Part shown: piece by piece, positions 5,454 through 13,008 of the stretch
Layout of the letters: the number at the start of each line of letters is the position of its first letter
Position numbering within the stretch: the stretch's first letter is position 1
Source of the DNA: Candidatus Eiseniibacteriota bacterium
GTDB lineage: Bacteria; JAFGKV01
DNA length: 15,129 nt
Assembly (NCBI GenBank): GCA_025453925.1
Contig: JALOPK010000040.1
Location: 1-15,129 of the forward strand
Direction of reading: 5' to 3'
The notes under the pieces: model-generated
Database searches by the model: none
Told to the model about the DNA's origin: nothing
Seen by the model: the letters and a program-made list of their open reading frames with translations, nothing else
Translations under genes and position numbers: made by a program

Positions 5454-6653
5454 ATGACTGACTCTCACCTGCTCATGGTGCTGGTGGATGCCCTGCGGCA
5501 TGATCAGATCGACGCCGGTCGCACCCCCTTCCTCTGGGAGACGGCCCGCACCGGCTCTCTGGGCGCCACCCAAGAGGTACTCGCCGGCCAGCTCAGGCCC
5601 GCCTTCTTCGCGGGGCTCTGGCCAAATGAGAGCGGCGTGGGGCATTTGTTCAGCTACGACCCTTCTTCATCACCGTTCCGTGCCGCGCGATTCGTGCCCC
5701 CCTGTGTTGACCGTTCGCCCCGCGCGGCGTGGTGGGTGCGACGGGGCCTGCGGGCGGCGGCCTCCCGGATCGAAGCACGGCGTGGCCACCGCGGTAGCTC
5801 CGCCTACTGCTACCTGGCGGAGATCCCGACGTCCAGGCTGCCGCTGTTCGCGTTTTCCGAAACGGAGCTTCCCTGGGAAGACCGCACCCTGCCCAGGCCG
5901 GGTCTGCTGCGGATCCTCTCGGCGCAAGGGATTCCCTGGCTGCATCTCGGGTATCCCGTCATCGACCAGAGGACCTCGTTTCTCACCGAGGCCGCGCTCT
6001 CCCGCATGCGTGGGCCTCACCGCATGGTGTTCCTCCACTACGCCGAACTGGACTGGGTGGGGCATGAACACGGACCTTTGGGAGATCGCGCCGATTCGAC
6101 CCTCGCCGCCATCGATCGCAGCCTCGAGAAGGTGTGGCGGCACGCCGCATCCCTGTGGCCCTGCGCCAGGCTCCTGGTCTTCGGCGATCACGGCATGGTA
6201 CCGGTACGCGGTGAAGTAGACGTATTGCGCGCTTTGAGAGAGCTCCCCTTGCGGCATGGGCGCGACTACGCCGTGTTCCTCGACTCCACGGTAGCCCGCT
6301 TCTGGTTTCTCACCCCCCGGGCGAGACCGCTCATCGTTGACCTGCTCGCCGCGCTCCCGGGCGGTCGTTGGCTCACTCCCGCCGATATGGACGACCTGCA
6401 TCTCCGCGGCACGCGTCGCGAGAACGGGGAGGCCTTCTGGCTCCTCGATGAGGGCCTGGTGATCATGCCGTCCTACTTCCAGCGGGAGGCACGACCCGCC
6501 GGCATGCACGGGTATCACCCCTCGGTCCGCGACAACTGGGGAGCCGTCGTGACCGCGGACGGCTCGGGGCCTACCCATGCGGTACCGCTCACCGAGGTAT
6601 TTCCCCTGGCCCTGGGCATGCTCGGCCTGTGCCCGGGCACGGTTCTGCCGTGA
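5454..6653 (+). CDS. Alkaline-phosphatase-superfamily protein lacking an obvious nucleophile
   Basis: This is a 399-residue cytoplasmic protein with no signal peptide; it begins directly with the first core strand. The start is ATG 5454, with GAGG (5442-5445) 8 nt upstream; longer readings would only overlap the preceding gene. Metal-site residues of the phosphodiesterase fold are present: D12 in VDALRHD, D200 and H204 in ELDWVGHEHG, D245-H246 in GDHGM and H352 in GMHGY. At the nucleophile position, 10 residues before the Gly of the FFAG turn, the sequence LAGQLRPAFFAGLWP has A44, and no Ser or Thr is nearby (closest T39). It may be a non-hydrolytic binder, a phosphomutase-like enzyme with another nucleophile, or a subfamily where the RPAFFAG segment is normal. 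It sits 11 nt after the nucleotidyltransferase and its TGA overlaps the next ATG by 1 nt, implying joint expression with the membrane protein. Confidence 0.82.
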   Translation: MTDSHLLMVLVDALRHDQIDAGRTPFLWETARTGSLGATQEVLAGQLRPAFFAGLWPNESGVGHLFSYDPSSSPFRAARFVPPCVDRSPRAAWWVRRGLRAAASRIEARRGHRGSSAYCYLAEIPTSRLPLFAFSETELPWEDRTLPRPGLLRILSAQGIPWLHLGYPVIDQRTSFLTEAALSRMRGPHRMVFLHYAELDWVGHEHGPLGDRADSTLAAIDRSLEKVWRHAASLWPCARLLVFGDHGMVPVRGEVDVLRALRELPLRHGRDYAVFLDSTVARFWFLTPRARPLIVDLLAALPGGRWLTPADMDDLHLRGTRRENGEAFWLLDEGLVIMPSYFQREARPAGMHGYHPSVRDNWGAVVTADGSGPTHAVPLTEVFPLALGMLGLCPGTVLP

Positions 6654-8566
6654 TGTCTACCTCAAGCGACTGGCTGGCCTTGCTGCGGGTGGGCGCCGGC
6701 GCGGGGGCGTTGTGGATCCTGCCGTGGTGGGGTGTGGCCGGGCTGCTGCGGCCGAAGAGCGCCGCGGCCCGAACCAGCCTGGCATTCCTTGCGGGAGTGG
6801 TCGCCAACGTCGCGTCATCCTATGTCCTCATCGTCGTCGGGCGGTACACGCCGTGGACCGGGCTCGTCGCCCATGGGGGCCTTGCAGCGGCAGCGATTAT
6901 GTGGTCGGTGCGGCGCAGGGCTCCCTCCGCCGGCATCATGCCCTGGCCCCTGGCGCTGGCGGCGGCGGGCGCGGTGGCCTTGCGCCTTCCTGATGCCCTG
7001 GCGCACTTCAGCCTCGGAGGCAATGATCCGTGGGGGCATTTCGTCTTGTGCAAGGCACTGGCCGCGGGCGATCCCGTCGCGGCGTTTCACCCATTCTCGT
7101 TCTATCCTCGCGGCTACCATGCCTTGGTCCTGACGCTCAATGCCGTCTCAGGCGTCACCATCTATGACATCATGCGGCTCTTCTCCCCCCTGCTGGCCGT
7201 TGTCGGGGTGTTCGGGGCGTATGCCCTGGCCCACCGGGTGTCGGGCCGTTTCGGCGGTCTGGCGGCCGCCTTCATCTATGCGGTGCCGCCCTACCGGCAC
7301 CTGGTGCTGCCCTCGCTGCAGACGGCGCTGGAACCCGACCGCTTCGCCTTCGCCTTCCTCCCGGCCGTGATCCTGCTCGTGATGGATATGGTGGAGAACC
7401 CTTCAACGGCGGTCGCCGTCGTGCTGCTGATCAGCGAGATGGTGCACCTGCTCATCCACCCGCTTTCGGTGCAGTTCTCCGTTGGATGGATCGCCTGCGG
7501 CGCGGCGGCCGCCGTGCTGACGCGCAGGCGCGTGTGGCCGCTGGTGTTCACCGGGTTGGCGGTGATGGTGTTCGCCGGGGGGTACTTCCACGTGATGCGC
7601 GCCGCCTATGGCATCCACGTGATGCCCCACCTTTCCCCCGCGTCGGCCTTTGCGGTGGGCGGATTCGGAATCGACATCCGTCGCGTCGTTCTGGGCACCG
7701 GCTGGCAGGTGGAGGCCATGGACCTGCTGGGCCTGGCCCTGGCCGGGGTGCTGATCTGGCGCAGCCTTCGCCTGCGGGATCCTCTGCGGCTCGCGCTCGC
7801 GCTGGTGTTGCTCCACACGACCTACGCCGCGACCCGCGATGCCCTCTACTTTGGCGACTTCGGGCACGCGCCGCCCTACTACGCCATGGCGTTCGCGTGG
7901 GTGGCGGGCGGCCTGGCGGGTGACGATGCGTTCGCCTCGTGGCGGGGGATCGCGCCCTTGGGCTGCATGGCCGTGCTCCTGGGGCATCGAATCATGTCAG
8001 GGGGCATTACTCCCCTCCCCGGCATGTTGCTCGCGGCCGCGGGGATGCTCGCTGCGGGTTGCCTGGCAGCGCCCCGGATCAGGGAGAGCCTGGCGGCTCT
8101 CTTCGTCGGCGTCGCGCTCTTCTCCCTCCGGCCCCAACCGGTGGCCTACCCCCACCTTGGCTATCCTGAGGCGGTACGGTGGGCCCACGAACTGCTGTCG
8201 GTACCCCCCGGTGTGGTGTTCTCCGCCGGCCTCATCTCCCGGATGCCTGACGGCACGCCGTTTCCCACCCAGGACCCGGTGCAGGCCATCGTGTGGCCTC
8301 GCCATCGACCCGCGCCTCTGGCGGCCCTGCTGACGAGGCCGCCCGACTACCGCTGGCCGTCGAACGAGCCGGTCTATGCCGTCGTGGAAACCGAGCCCCA
8401 CGGGTGGGGTTTCCCCTACTTCGCCGGCGAAGAGCGGACTGCCCTGATGGAGAGGGTGGTTCGCTGGCTCGCGGAGCGGACGAGGAGTGGAGCGCCGGTC
8501 CGCACGGTCGAGTCCACCGGCCGCATGCTGCTGCTCGCGCTGCACGATGCGGAGGAAGGATGCTGA
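6653..8566 (+). CDS. Polytopic membrane protein, predicted GT-C-type glycosyltransferase
   Basis: This is a 637-residue integral membrane protein with roughly a dozen hydrophobic segments between about residues 10 and 495, then a soluble C-terminal domain (about 500-637). After the third hydrophobic segment comes an acidic/aromatic loop, GGNDPWGHF (122-130), with D125 as a candidate catalytic Asp. It is followed by FSFYPRGYHALVL (148-160), which resembles the YPxGYHxL loop of GT-C glycosyltransferases. EPDR (227-230) and HxxxHP (265-270) are further conserved-looking polar sites inside membrane regions. GT-C enzymes transfer sugars from polyprenyl-phosphate donors on the outer face of the membrane. 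The ATG at 6653 overlaps the previous TGA by 1 nt; no good Shine-Dalgarno is visible, so translation is probably coupled. It could alternatively be a polymerase or ligase of the same fold. The membrane topology is clear, the enzymatic class less so. Confidence 0.8.
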   Translation: MSTSSDWLALLRVGAGAGALWILPWWGVAGLLRPKSAAARTSLAFLAGVVANVASSYVLIVVGRYTPWTGLVAHGGLAAAAIMWSVRRRAPSAGIMPWPLALAAAGAVALRLPDALAHFSLGGNDPWGHFVLCKALAAGDPVAAFHPFSFYPRGYHALVLTLNAVSGVTIYDIMRLFSPLLAVVGVFGAYALAHRVSGRFGGLAAAFIYAVPPYRHLVLPSLQTALEPDRFAFAFLPAVILLVMDMVENPSTAVAVVLLISEMVHLLIHPLSVQFSVGWIACGAAAAVLTRRRVWPLVFTGLAVMVFAGGYFHVMRAAYGIHVMPHLSPASAFAVGGFGIDIRRVVLGTGWQVEAMDLLGLALAGVLIWRSLRLRDPLRLALALVLLHTTYAATRDALYFGDFGHAPPYYAMAFAWVAGGLAGDDAFASWRGIAPLGCMAVLLGHRIMSGGITPLPGMLLAAAGMLAAGCLAAPRIRESLAALFVGVALFSLRPQPVAYPHLGYPEAVRWAHELLSVPPGVVFSAGLISRMPDGTPFPTQDPVQAIVWPRHRPAPLAALLTRPPDYRWPSNEPVYAVVETEPHGWGFPYFAGEERTALMERVVRWLAERTRSGAPVRTVESTGRMLLLALHDAEEGC

Positions 8567-9480
8567 CCCTTTCCATCATCATCCCGACCTACAACCGTGG
8601 CGACCTGCTCATGCGAGGGGTCAAGGAGCTGGCAATACAGTGCAGCGGCGTGGACGCCCAGATCATCGTGATCGATGACGGATCGGTTGACGACAGCCCC
8701 GGCCTGGTGGAACGCTGGGCCGCCGAGTCACGGATGCCGGTGCACGTCATCAGGCAGGAGCACCGGGGCCCTGCCACCGCAAGAAATCGCGGGCTCGACT
8801 GCGCCGCAGGACATCTCGTGCTCTTCATGGGCGATGACATCTTCCCGGCGCCCGGGCTGGTGCATGCCCATCTGGCCCACCACCGGCGTTTCCCCTCTCC
8901 CGAAGTGGCGGTGCTGGGCCGGGTCACGTGGAGTCCCGACCTTCGGATCACCCCACTCATGCAATGGCTCGAACACGGCGGCCCGCAGTTCTGTTACGAC
9001 CGGATCGCCGATCCCCTGGCGGTGCCGCCGACCTTCTTCTGGACCGCCAATGTCTCGGCGAAGACCGCATTCGTCAGGGGTGCGGGCGGCTTCTCCCCGC
9101 GATTCCCGGACGCCGCGTTCGAGGACGTGGAGCTGGGGGTACGGCTGGCACGGAGCGGCATGGCGTTGCACTATGCGCCGGAGGCGCTGGGGTATCATCA
9201 CCATGCCGTTTCGCTCCTCCGCAGCCTGGCGCGCATGGAAACGCTGGCGCAGGGGGCGCTGATCGCCAATGACACGATGCCAGGGCTGATCTCGCTGGGG
9301 CACGACACCCGGTGGGGCCGGGCGCGTCGCGCTCTGGCCCATGACCGACGCATACTGGCGCTTCTCCGCGCCCTGGCGCCGGTCTGCACCGCGGTGCCGG
9401 CATGCAGGGCGACGTATTTCCGACTCGTGCACGATCTCCACTATCGGGCGGCCATCCGCCGACGTGTCCGGGAGGTCTGA
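8560..9480 (+). CDS. Family 2 glycosyltransferase (GT-A fold)
   Basis: This is a 306-residue protein with a classic GT2 layout: LSIIIPTYNRG (4-14) first strand, IVIDDGSVDD (36-45) for nucleotide binding, ARNRGLD (74-80), the metal-binding GDD at 91-93, FFWTANVSAKTAF (159-171) before the acceptor site, and FEDVELGVRLARSGM (187-201) with the candidate catalytic base D189. No transmembrane segment is evident, so it acts at the cytoplasmic membrane face using an NDP-sugar; sugar and acceptor are unknown. The start is ATG 8560, with GGAGGAAGG at 8551-8559 immediately upstream. It overlaps the end of the GT-C-like gene by 7 nt and touches the following glycosyltransferase by 1 nt. A longer open reading upstream is only an overlap artefact. 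Confidence 0.92.
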   Translation: MLTLSIIIPTYNRGDLLMRGVKELAIQCSGVDAQIIVIDDGSVDDSPGLVERWAAESRMPVHVIRQEHRGPATARNRGLDCAAGHLVLFMGDDIFPAPGLVHAHLAHHRRFPSPEVAVLGRVTWSPDLRITPLMQWLEHGGPQFCYDRIADPLAVPPTFFWTANVSAKTAFVRGAGGFSPRFPDAAFEDVELGVRLARSGMALHYAPEALGYHHHAVSLLRSLARMETLAQGALIANDTMPGLISLGHDTRWGRARRALAHDRRILALLRALAPVCTAVPACRATYFRLVHDLHYRAAIRRRVREV

Positions 9481-10427
9481 TGATCTCCATCGTGACGGTG
9501 ACGTTCAATGCCCGGGAGCATGCCAGGGAGTGTCTGCGGTCGGTCATCTCCGCCTCGCCCATGGCCGGGGACTATGAGCACATCGTTGTTGACAACGCCT
9601 CCGGGGATGACACGGCCGGGATGGTGGCCAGGGAGTTCCCGGGGGTCATTCTGGTTCGCAGCGGGGAGAACCTGGGGTTCGCCCGCGGAGCGAATCTCGG
9701 CATGCGGCGGGCTCGGGGGGAGCACCTGCTGCTGCTCAACCCGGACTGCGTCCTCCCCGCCGGCGCGGTGGAAGGCCTCGTCCGGTTCATGGACGACCAT
9801 CCCCGCGCGGGGGCTGTCAGTCCCATGCTGCTGACGCCCGAGGGCCTTCCCCAGATCTCATACGCCCGGTTTCCCCGGCTCGTGCCGCACCTCCTCGGTC
9901 TCTCGCCCCTGGGGTGGTTCGTTCCGGGACGTTTCAAGGACACGGGCTTCGGCGGCGTGCCGCCCGCGCGGGAGGAGAAGACCCACCGGGAGGTGGATGC
10001 CCCGGCCGGTTCCTGCCTCCTGGTTCGGCGCGCGGCCTACGAATCCACCGGGGGTATGGACGAGCGCTTCTTCACCTACTATGAAGACATCGACTGGGCC
10101 TACCGCATGGCGCAGGACGGCTGGCTCCGCTTCTACGTGCCGTCGGTACGGGTGACCCATGACATGGGCGCGACATGGCGGACCCTGCCCGACGGGTTGC
10201 AGCTTGCCCGCTCGTACGAGGGCAAGTACCTCTACTTCACCGCCCGCTGCGGACGCCTGGGCGGACCCCTCGTTCGGTGGACCACCGTGTGGTGCGCCCG
10301 TTTCAACGTGCTGATCGGCACCATGGCAGCACGGCTGGGCATCCGAGGCGGATCGTGGGGCAGGAAGCTCGCATTCAACTCCGCGCTGCTGTCCGCGCAC
10401 CGCACCTATCTTCGCGGGAGGGCATGA
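9480..10427 (+). CDS. Family 2 glycosyltransferase, WbbL/rhamnosyltransferase-like
   Basis: This 315-residue protein carries the hallmarks of the WbbL-like GT2 branch: ISIVTVTFN (2-10), VVDNASGDDT (36-45), ENLGFARGANLGM (63-75), LLLNPDC (84-90) with the metal-binding Asp, GSCLLVRRAAYESTGGMDE (177-195), and FTYYEDIDWAYRM (198-210) with the ED pair and Trp. A conserved-looking His lies in VTHDMGATWR (225-234). This branch includes rhamnosyltransferases that extend O-antigen and cell-wall polysaccharides, but donor specificity cannot be read from sequence. The start is ATG 9480, overlapping the upstream TGA by 1 nt, with GGGAGG (9470-9475) 4 nt before it. Its own TGA overlaps the next ATG by 4 nt. 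The C-terminal portion (from about 240) is weakly hydrophobic and Arg-rich, suggesting peripheral membrane attachment. Confidence 0.93.
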   Translation: MISIVTVTFNAREHARECLRSVISASPMAGDYEHIVVDNASGDDTAGMVAREFPGVILVRSGENLGFARGANLGMRRARGEHLLLLNPDCVLPAGAVEGLVRFMDDHPRAGAVSPMLLTPEGLPQISYARFPRLVPHLLGLSPLGWFVPGRFKDTGFGGVPPAREEKTHREVDAPAGSCLLVRRAAYESTGGMDERFFTYYEDIDWAYRMAQDGWLRFYVPSVRVTHDMGATWRTLPDGLQLARSYEGKYLYFTARCGRLGGPLVRWTTVWCARFNVLIGTMAARLGIRGGSWGRKLAFNSALLSAHRTYLRGRA

Positions 10428-11506
10428 CGGCGCGCTCCACGGGTGAGGCTGAAGGCGGCATGGCGGCACGCGCCGGCCGGCTGCTGGCGATGGCGCGTGA
10501 CCGCGGCGTGGCAACCACGCTCAACCATGTCGCGGCCGCCATCGCGGTGCGGCGCCGGCCCCGGGTGGTCCGTTCCTGGCCGAGATTCCTGCAATTCGAG
10601 GTCACGAGCCGCTGCAACATGGCGTGCGCCCAGTGTTCCCGTTCCACTCTCGGGGTGCCGGCACGGCAGGGGCACATGAGTCTGACCCTGTTCGAGTCGC
10701 TGCTCGGGCAGTTTCACCGATATCAGTCGGTGACCCTCCACGGTCTGGGCGAGCCGCTGCTCAATCCCGAACTGCCTGCCATGGTCAAGGCGGTCCGGGC
10801 GCGATCCGCCCACGTACGGGTGGGCTTCAACACCAACGGGCTGCGGTTGACTCCGGATCTCGCGCGGAGTCTGGCTGAGGCCGGTTTGGATGAAATCGGC
10901 GTCAGTCTGGATGCGGCGTCTTCGGACACGCACCGGGCGGTTCGCGGCGGCGGATTCGAGGAGATCGTCGCTCGCGTGCGTGCCGTCTGCGCCAGCCGTG
11001 AGCCACGGCCGGCCATGGCGCTGGCTTTGGTGGTGATGGAGCCCAACATCGGCGAGTTGGTGCAGTTCGTCGAACTGGGGAAATCCTTGGGGGTGGACCG
11101 TGTGAGCCTCTGCGACCTCAGCATGAGATGGAGAGCGCAGGGAGCGGACCCCATGGCGGTGCGAAGCCTTGACGCGGCGAGGCAGAACAGCCTGGAGGCG
11201 GAGCGCCGGGCCCGGGAGGCCGGGCTTCCTTTCTGGTACACCCGACTTGACAGGGCGCTGTGGCCCGACGCGTTCATCCCCTGCTTTTACCTCTGGGACT
11301 ATCCGTACATCACATGGGAGGGCCGACTCACGCCGTGCTGCGCACTCCCGTACGCTGAGCACTCGCTGGGTGACCTTCGCGCCACGCCGTTTCGCCGACT
11401 CTGGAACGGGCCCGCATATCGCGCCATGCGCGCGGCGCTGGTCTCCGGGCGCATTCCTCCCCCCTGCGCGAACTGCCACCACGCCTCCCCGGAGGGTCCG
11501 CCGTGA
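10424..11506 (+). CDS. Radical SAM protein with SPASM/twitch-like C-terminal cysteines
   Basis: This is a 360-residue protein. The radical SAM core begins at about residue 55: FEVTSRCNMACAQC gives C64, C68 and C71 for the 4Fe-4S cluster, HGLGEPLLNP (106-115) is the GGEP-type SAM-binding strand, and GFNTNGL (134-140) and EIGVSLDAA (157-165) are the next barrel strands. Auxiliary-cluster cysteines follow: C287, C305, C306, C348 and C351, in the order expected for a SPASM or twitch domain (Pfam SPASM-like, MoaA/COG0535 group). Such enzymes modify peptides, sugars or cofactors by radical chemistry; among glycosyltransferases a sugar substrate (epimerisation, dehydration or deoxygenation) is the natural guess. 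The start is ATG 10424 with GGGAG just upstream; ATG 10460 behind GAAGG is a possible alternative, 12 residues shorter. It overlaps both neighbours by 4 nt. No precursor-peptide gene is visible nearby. Confidence 0.9.
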   Translation: MTARSTGEAEGGMAARAGRLLAMARDRGVATTLNHVAAAIAVRRRPRVVRSWPRFLQFEVTSRCNMACAQCSRSTLGVPARQGHMSLTLFESLLGQFHRYQSVTLHGLGEPLLNPELPAMVKAVRARSAHVRVGFNTNGLRLTPDLARSLAEAGLDEIGVSLDAASSDTHRAVRGGGFEEIVARVRAVCASREPRPAMALALVVMEPNIGELVQFVELGKSLGVDRVSLCDLSMRWRAQGADPMAVRSLDAARQNSLEAERRAREAGLPFWYTRLDRALWPDAFIPCFYLWDYPYITWEGRLTPCCALPYAEHSLGDLRATPFRRLWNGPAYRAMRAALVSGRIPPPCANCHHASPEGPP

Positions 11507-13008
11507 CACGGGAGATCCTTCTGGTGTATCCGGGCAGCCACATGGCCGTCTCTGGGGAGGAGCTCTCGTCGGACCCGGGGCGCAGCCTGCCCATGGGGCT
11601 GCTGTTTCTGGCCGCCGCTCTGGAACGGGCCGGCTTCCGGGTGCATCTGCACGATGCGCGCCTTCATGCCAAGGCCGTGACCGAGGCGTGGCTCGCGGAG
11701 CATCTGCCTCGCGATCCGGTCTTTCTCGGGATATCGGCGATGACGGTCCAGGTCGCGCACGGCCTCTCGATCGCCCGGCGTGCCAGGGCCCTGGCCCCGA
11801 GAGTGCCCATCGTCTGGGGCGGGGCGCATGCGAGCCTCTTTCCCACCACCACGGCGGCAGACCCCGCCGTGGACTGGGTGCTTCCCCGGGAGGCTGATGA
11901 AAGCGCGGTGATGCTGGCCCGGGCGCTCACGGACGGCGGCGCGCTGTCGGATATCCGCGGCCTTCTCTCCCGCACCGGCGGGGGCGTCACAACCACCGGC
12001 GAGGCGCCGTTGCCCGACGTCGCCACCCTCCCGTCACCGGCGTACCATTTGATCGACCTGACCCGGTATGCCCCGCGACGCATCCCGGACGGAGGCACGG
12101 TCATGGGCGTCGACGTGCTGACGTCCCGTGGATGCCCGTACCGGTGCGCGTTTTGCCCCAACGAACTTCTCCTGGGGCGACGATGGCGGAAACGCCCCGT
12201 CGACCAGGTCAAAGACGAACTCGATCACCTTCTGGTGACCGGCGCGATCAACCACGTGTGGTTCATGGATGACCTCTTCATCGGTGACACCAACCGTGTG
12301 GCCGACATCCTGGATCACCTCCACGGGCGGTACCCCGCCGTCAGATGGGAGGCCAATGTCCGGGCGGACATGTTCCGTGCCGGGCTGGTCGACGCTTCAT
12401 TCCTGCGATACCTCCGGGAGACCGGGTGCGCCTGCCTGCGCATGGGTGCGGAGAGTGGAAACAACGATGTGCTGGCCCTGCTCCAGAAGGATATCACGGT
12501 GGAGGAGACCGAACACGCCGCCGCGGCCTGTCTCGATGCGGATATCGTGCCCCTGTTGTTCTTCATGATGGGCATTCCGGGAGAGAGCCGATCGCAGCTC
12601 TTCGACACTCTCGCGTTCATGGCGCGGCTCAAGCGACGGTTCCCCCGCGCCATGGTGTGCGGCCCGGGCCTCTTCCGTCCGTATCCCGGGGGATCCCTGT
12701 ATGAGAAGGCCTTGGATTTGGGACTCCGCGAGCCGCCGGACCTCGCGGGTTGGGCACGGGAACTGGGCCCGCAGGGCTTCCTCCAATCGGGGAGGTTGCC
12801 CTGGATCGAGGACCCCGGCCTCATGGAGGACATTCTGTTCAGTATGTTCTATGTCGAGGAATTCGATCGACTCGGTGACTACCCCCACCCCTGGCTGCGC
12901 AGACGGCTCGCCGGCCTGGCCTTCTGGCGCGCGGAACACCGATCCTGGGGGTTTCGGGTCGAAGCGCGACTGCGCCGGCTGGCTCGGAGCATGCGGAGCC
13001 GGGCATGA
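11503..13008 (+). CDS. Second B12-binding-domain radical SAM protein
   Basis: This is a 501-residue protein. Residues 1 to about 145 form the cobalamin-binding-type domain: REILLVYPG (3-11), LPMGLLFLAAALERAGF (29-45), FLGISAMT (74-81) and IVWGGAHASLFP (103-114). The radical SAM domain starts with TSRGCPYRCAFCPN, where C211, C215 and C218 bind the cluster. It continues with VWFMDDLFI (252-260), CLRMGAESGN (311-320), MMGIPGES (355-362) and FRPYPGGSLY (391-400). A helical C-terminal domain (about 430-501) rich in Trp, Arg and Leu ends the protein. It belongs to the same broad class as the enzyme at 3030-4370 but is clearly divergent, so it is not a recent duplicate. The GTG at 11503 overlaps the previous TGA by 4 nt, with GGAGGG (11491-11496) 6 nt upstream. 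Likely chemistry is radical methylation or a related reaction on a carbohydrate or lipid; substrate unknown. Confidence 0.92.
   Translation: MTREILLVYPGSHMAVSGEELSSDPGRSLPMGLLFLAAALERAGFRVHLHDARLHAKAVTEAWLAEHLPRDPVFLGISAMTVQVAHGLSIARRARALAPRVPIVWGGAHASLFPTTTAADPAVDWVLPREADESAVMLARALTDGGALSDIRGLLSRTGGGVTTTGEAPLPDVATLPSPAYHLIDLTRYAPRRIPDGGTVMGVDVLTSRGCPYRCAFCPNELLLGRRWRKRPVDQVKDELDHLLVTGAINHVWFMDDLFIGDTNRVADILDHLHGRYPAVRWEANVRADMFRAGLVDASFLRYLRETGCACLRMGAESGNNDVLALLQKDITVEETEHAAAACLDADIVPLLFFMMGIPGESRSQLFDTLAFMARLKRRFPRAMVCGPGLFRPYPGGSLYEKALDLGLREPPDLAGWARELGPQGFLQSGRLPWIEDPGLMEDILFSMFYVEEFDRLGDYPHPWLRRRLAGLAFWRAEHRSWGFRVEARLRRLARSMRSRA

Noticed and set aside
5670-6578. Minus-strand open frame (302 codons) opposite the phosphatase-fold gene
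   Set aside because: Arg/Gly/Pro-rich translation without motifs; the + strand metal-binding motifs are clear.
10406-11509. Long minus-strand open frame (367 codons) opposite the SPASM-type radical SAM gene
   Set aside because: Same reason: no recognisable domain, fully overlapped by a strongly supported + strand gene.
10424-13008. RiPP (modified peptide) cluster suggested by the SPASM-type radical SAM protein
   Set aside because: No small precursor-peptide gene, RRE-like domain, peptidase or peptide exporter is present; the neighbours are glycosyltransferases.
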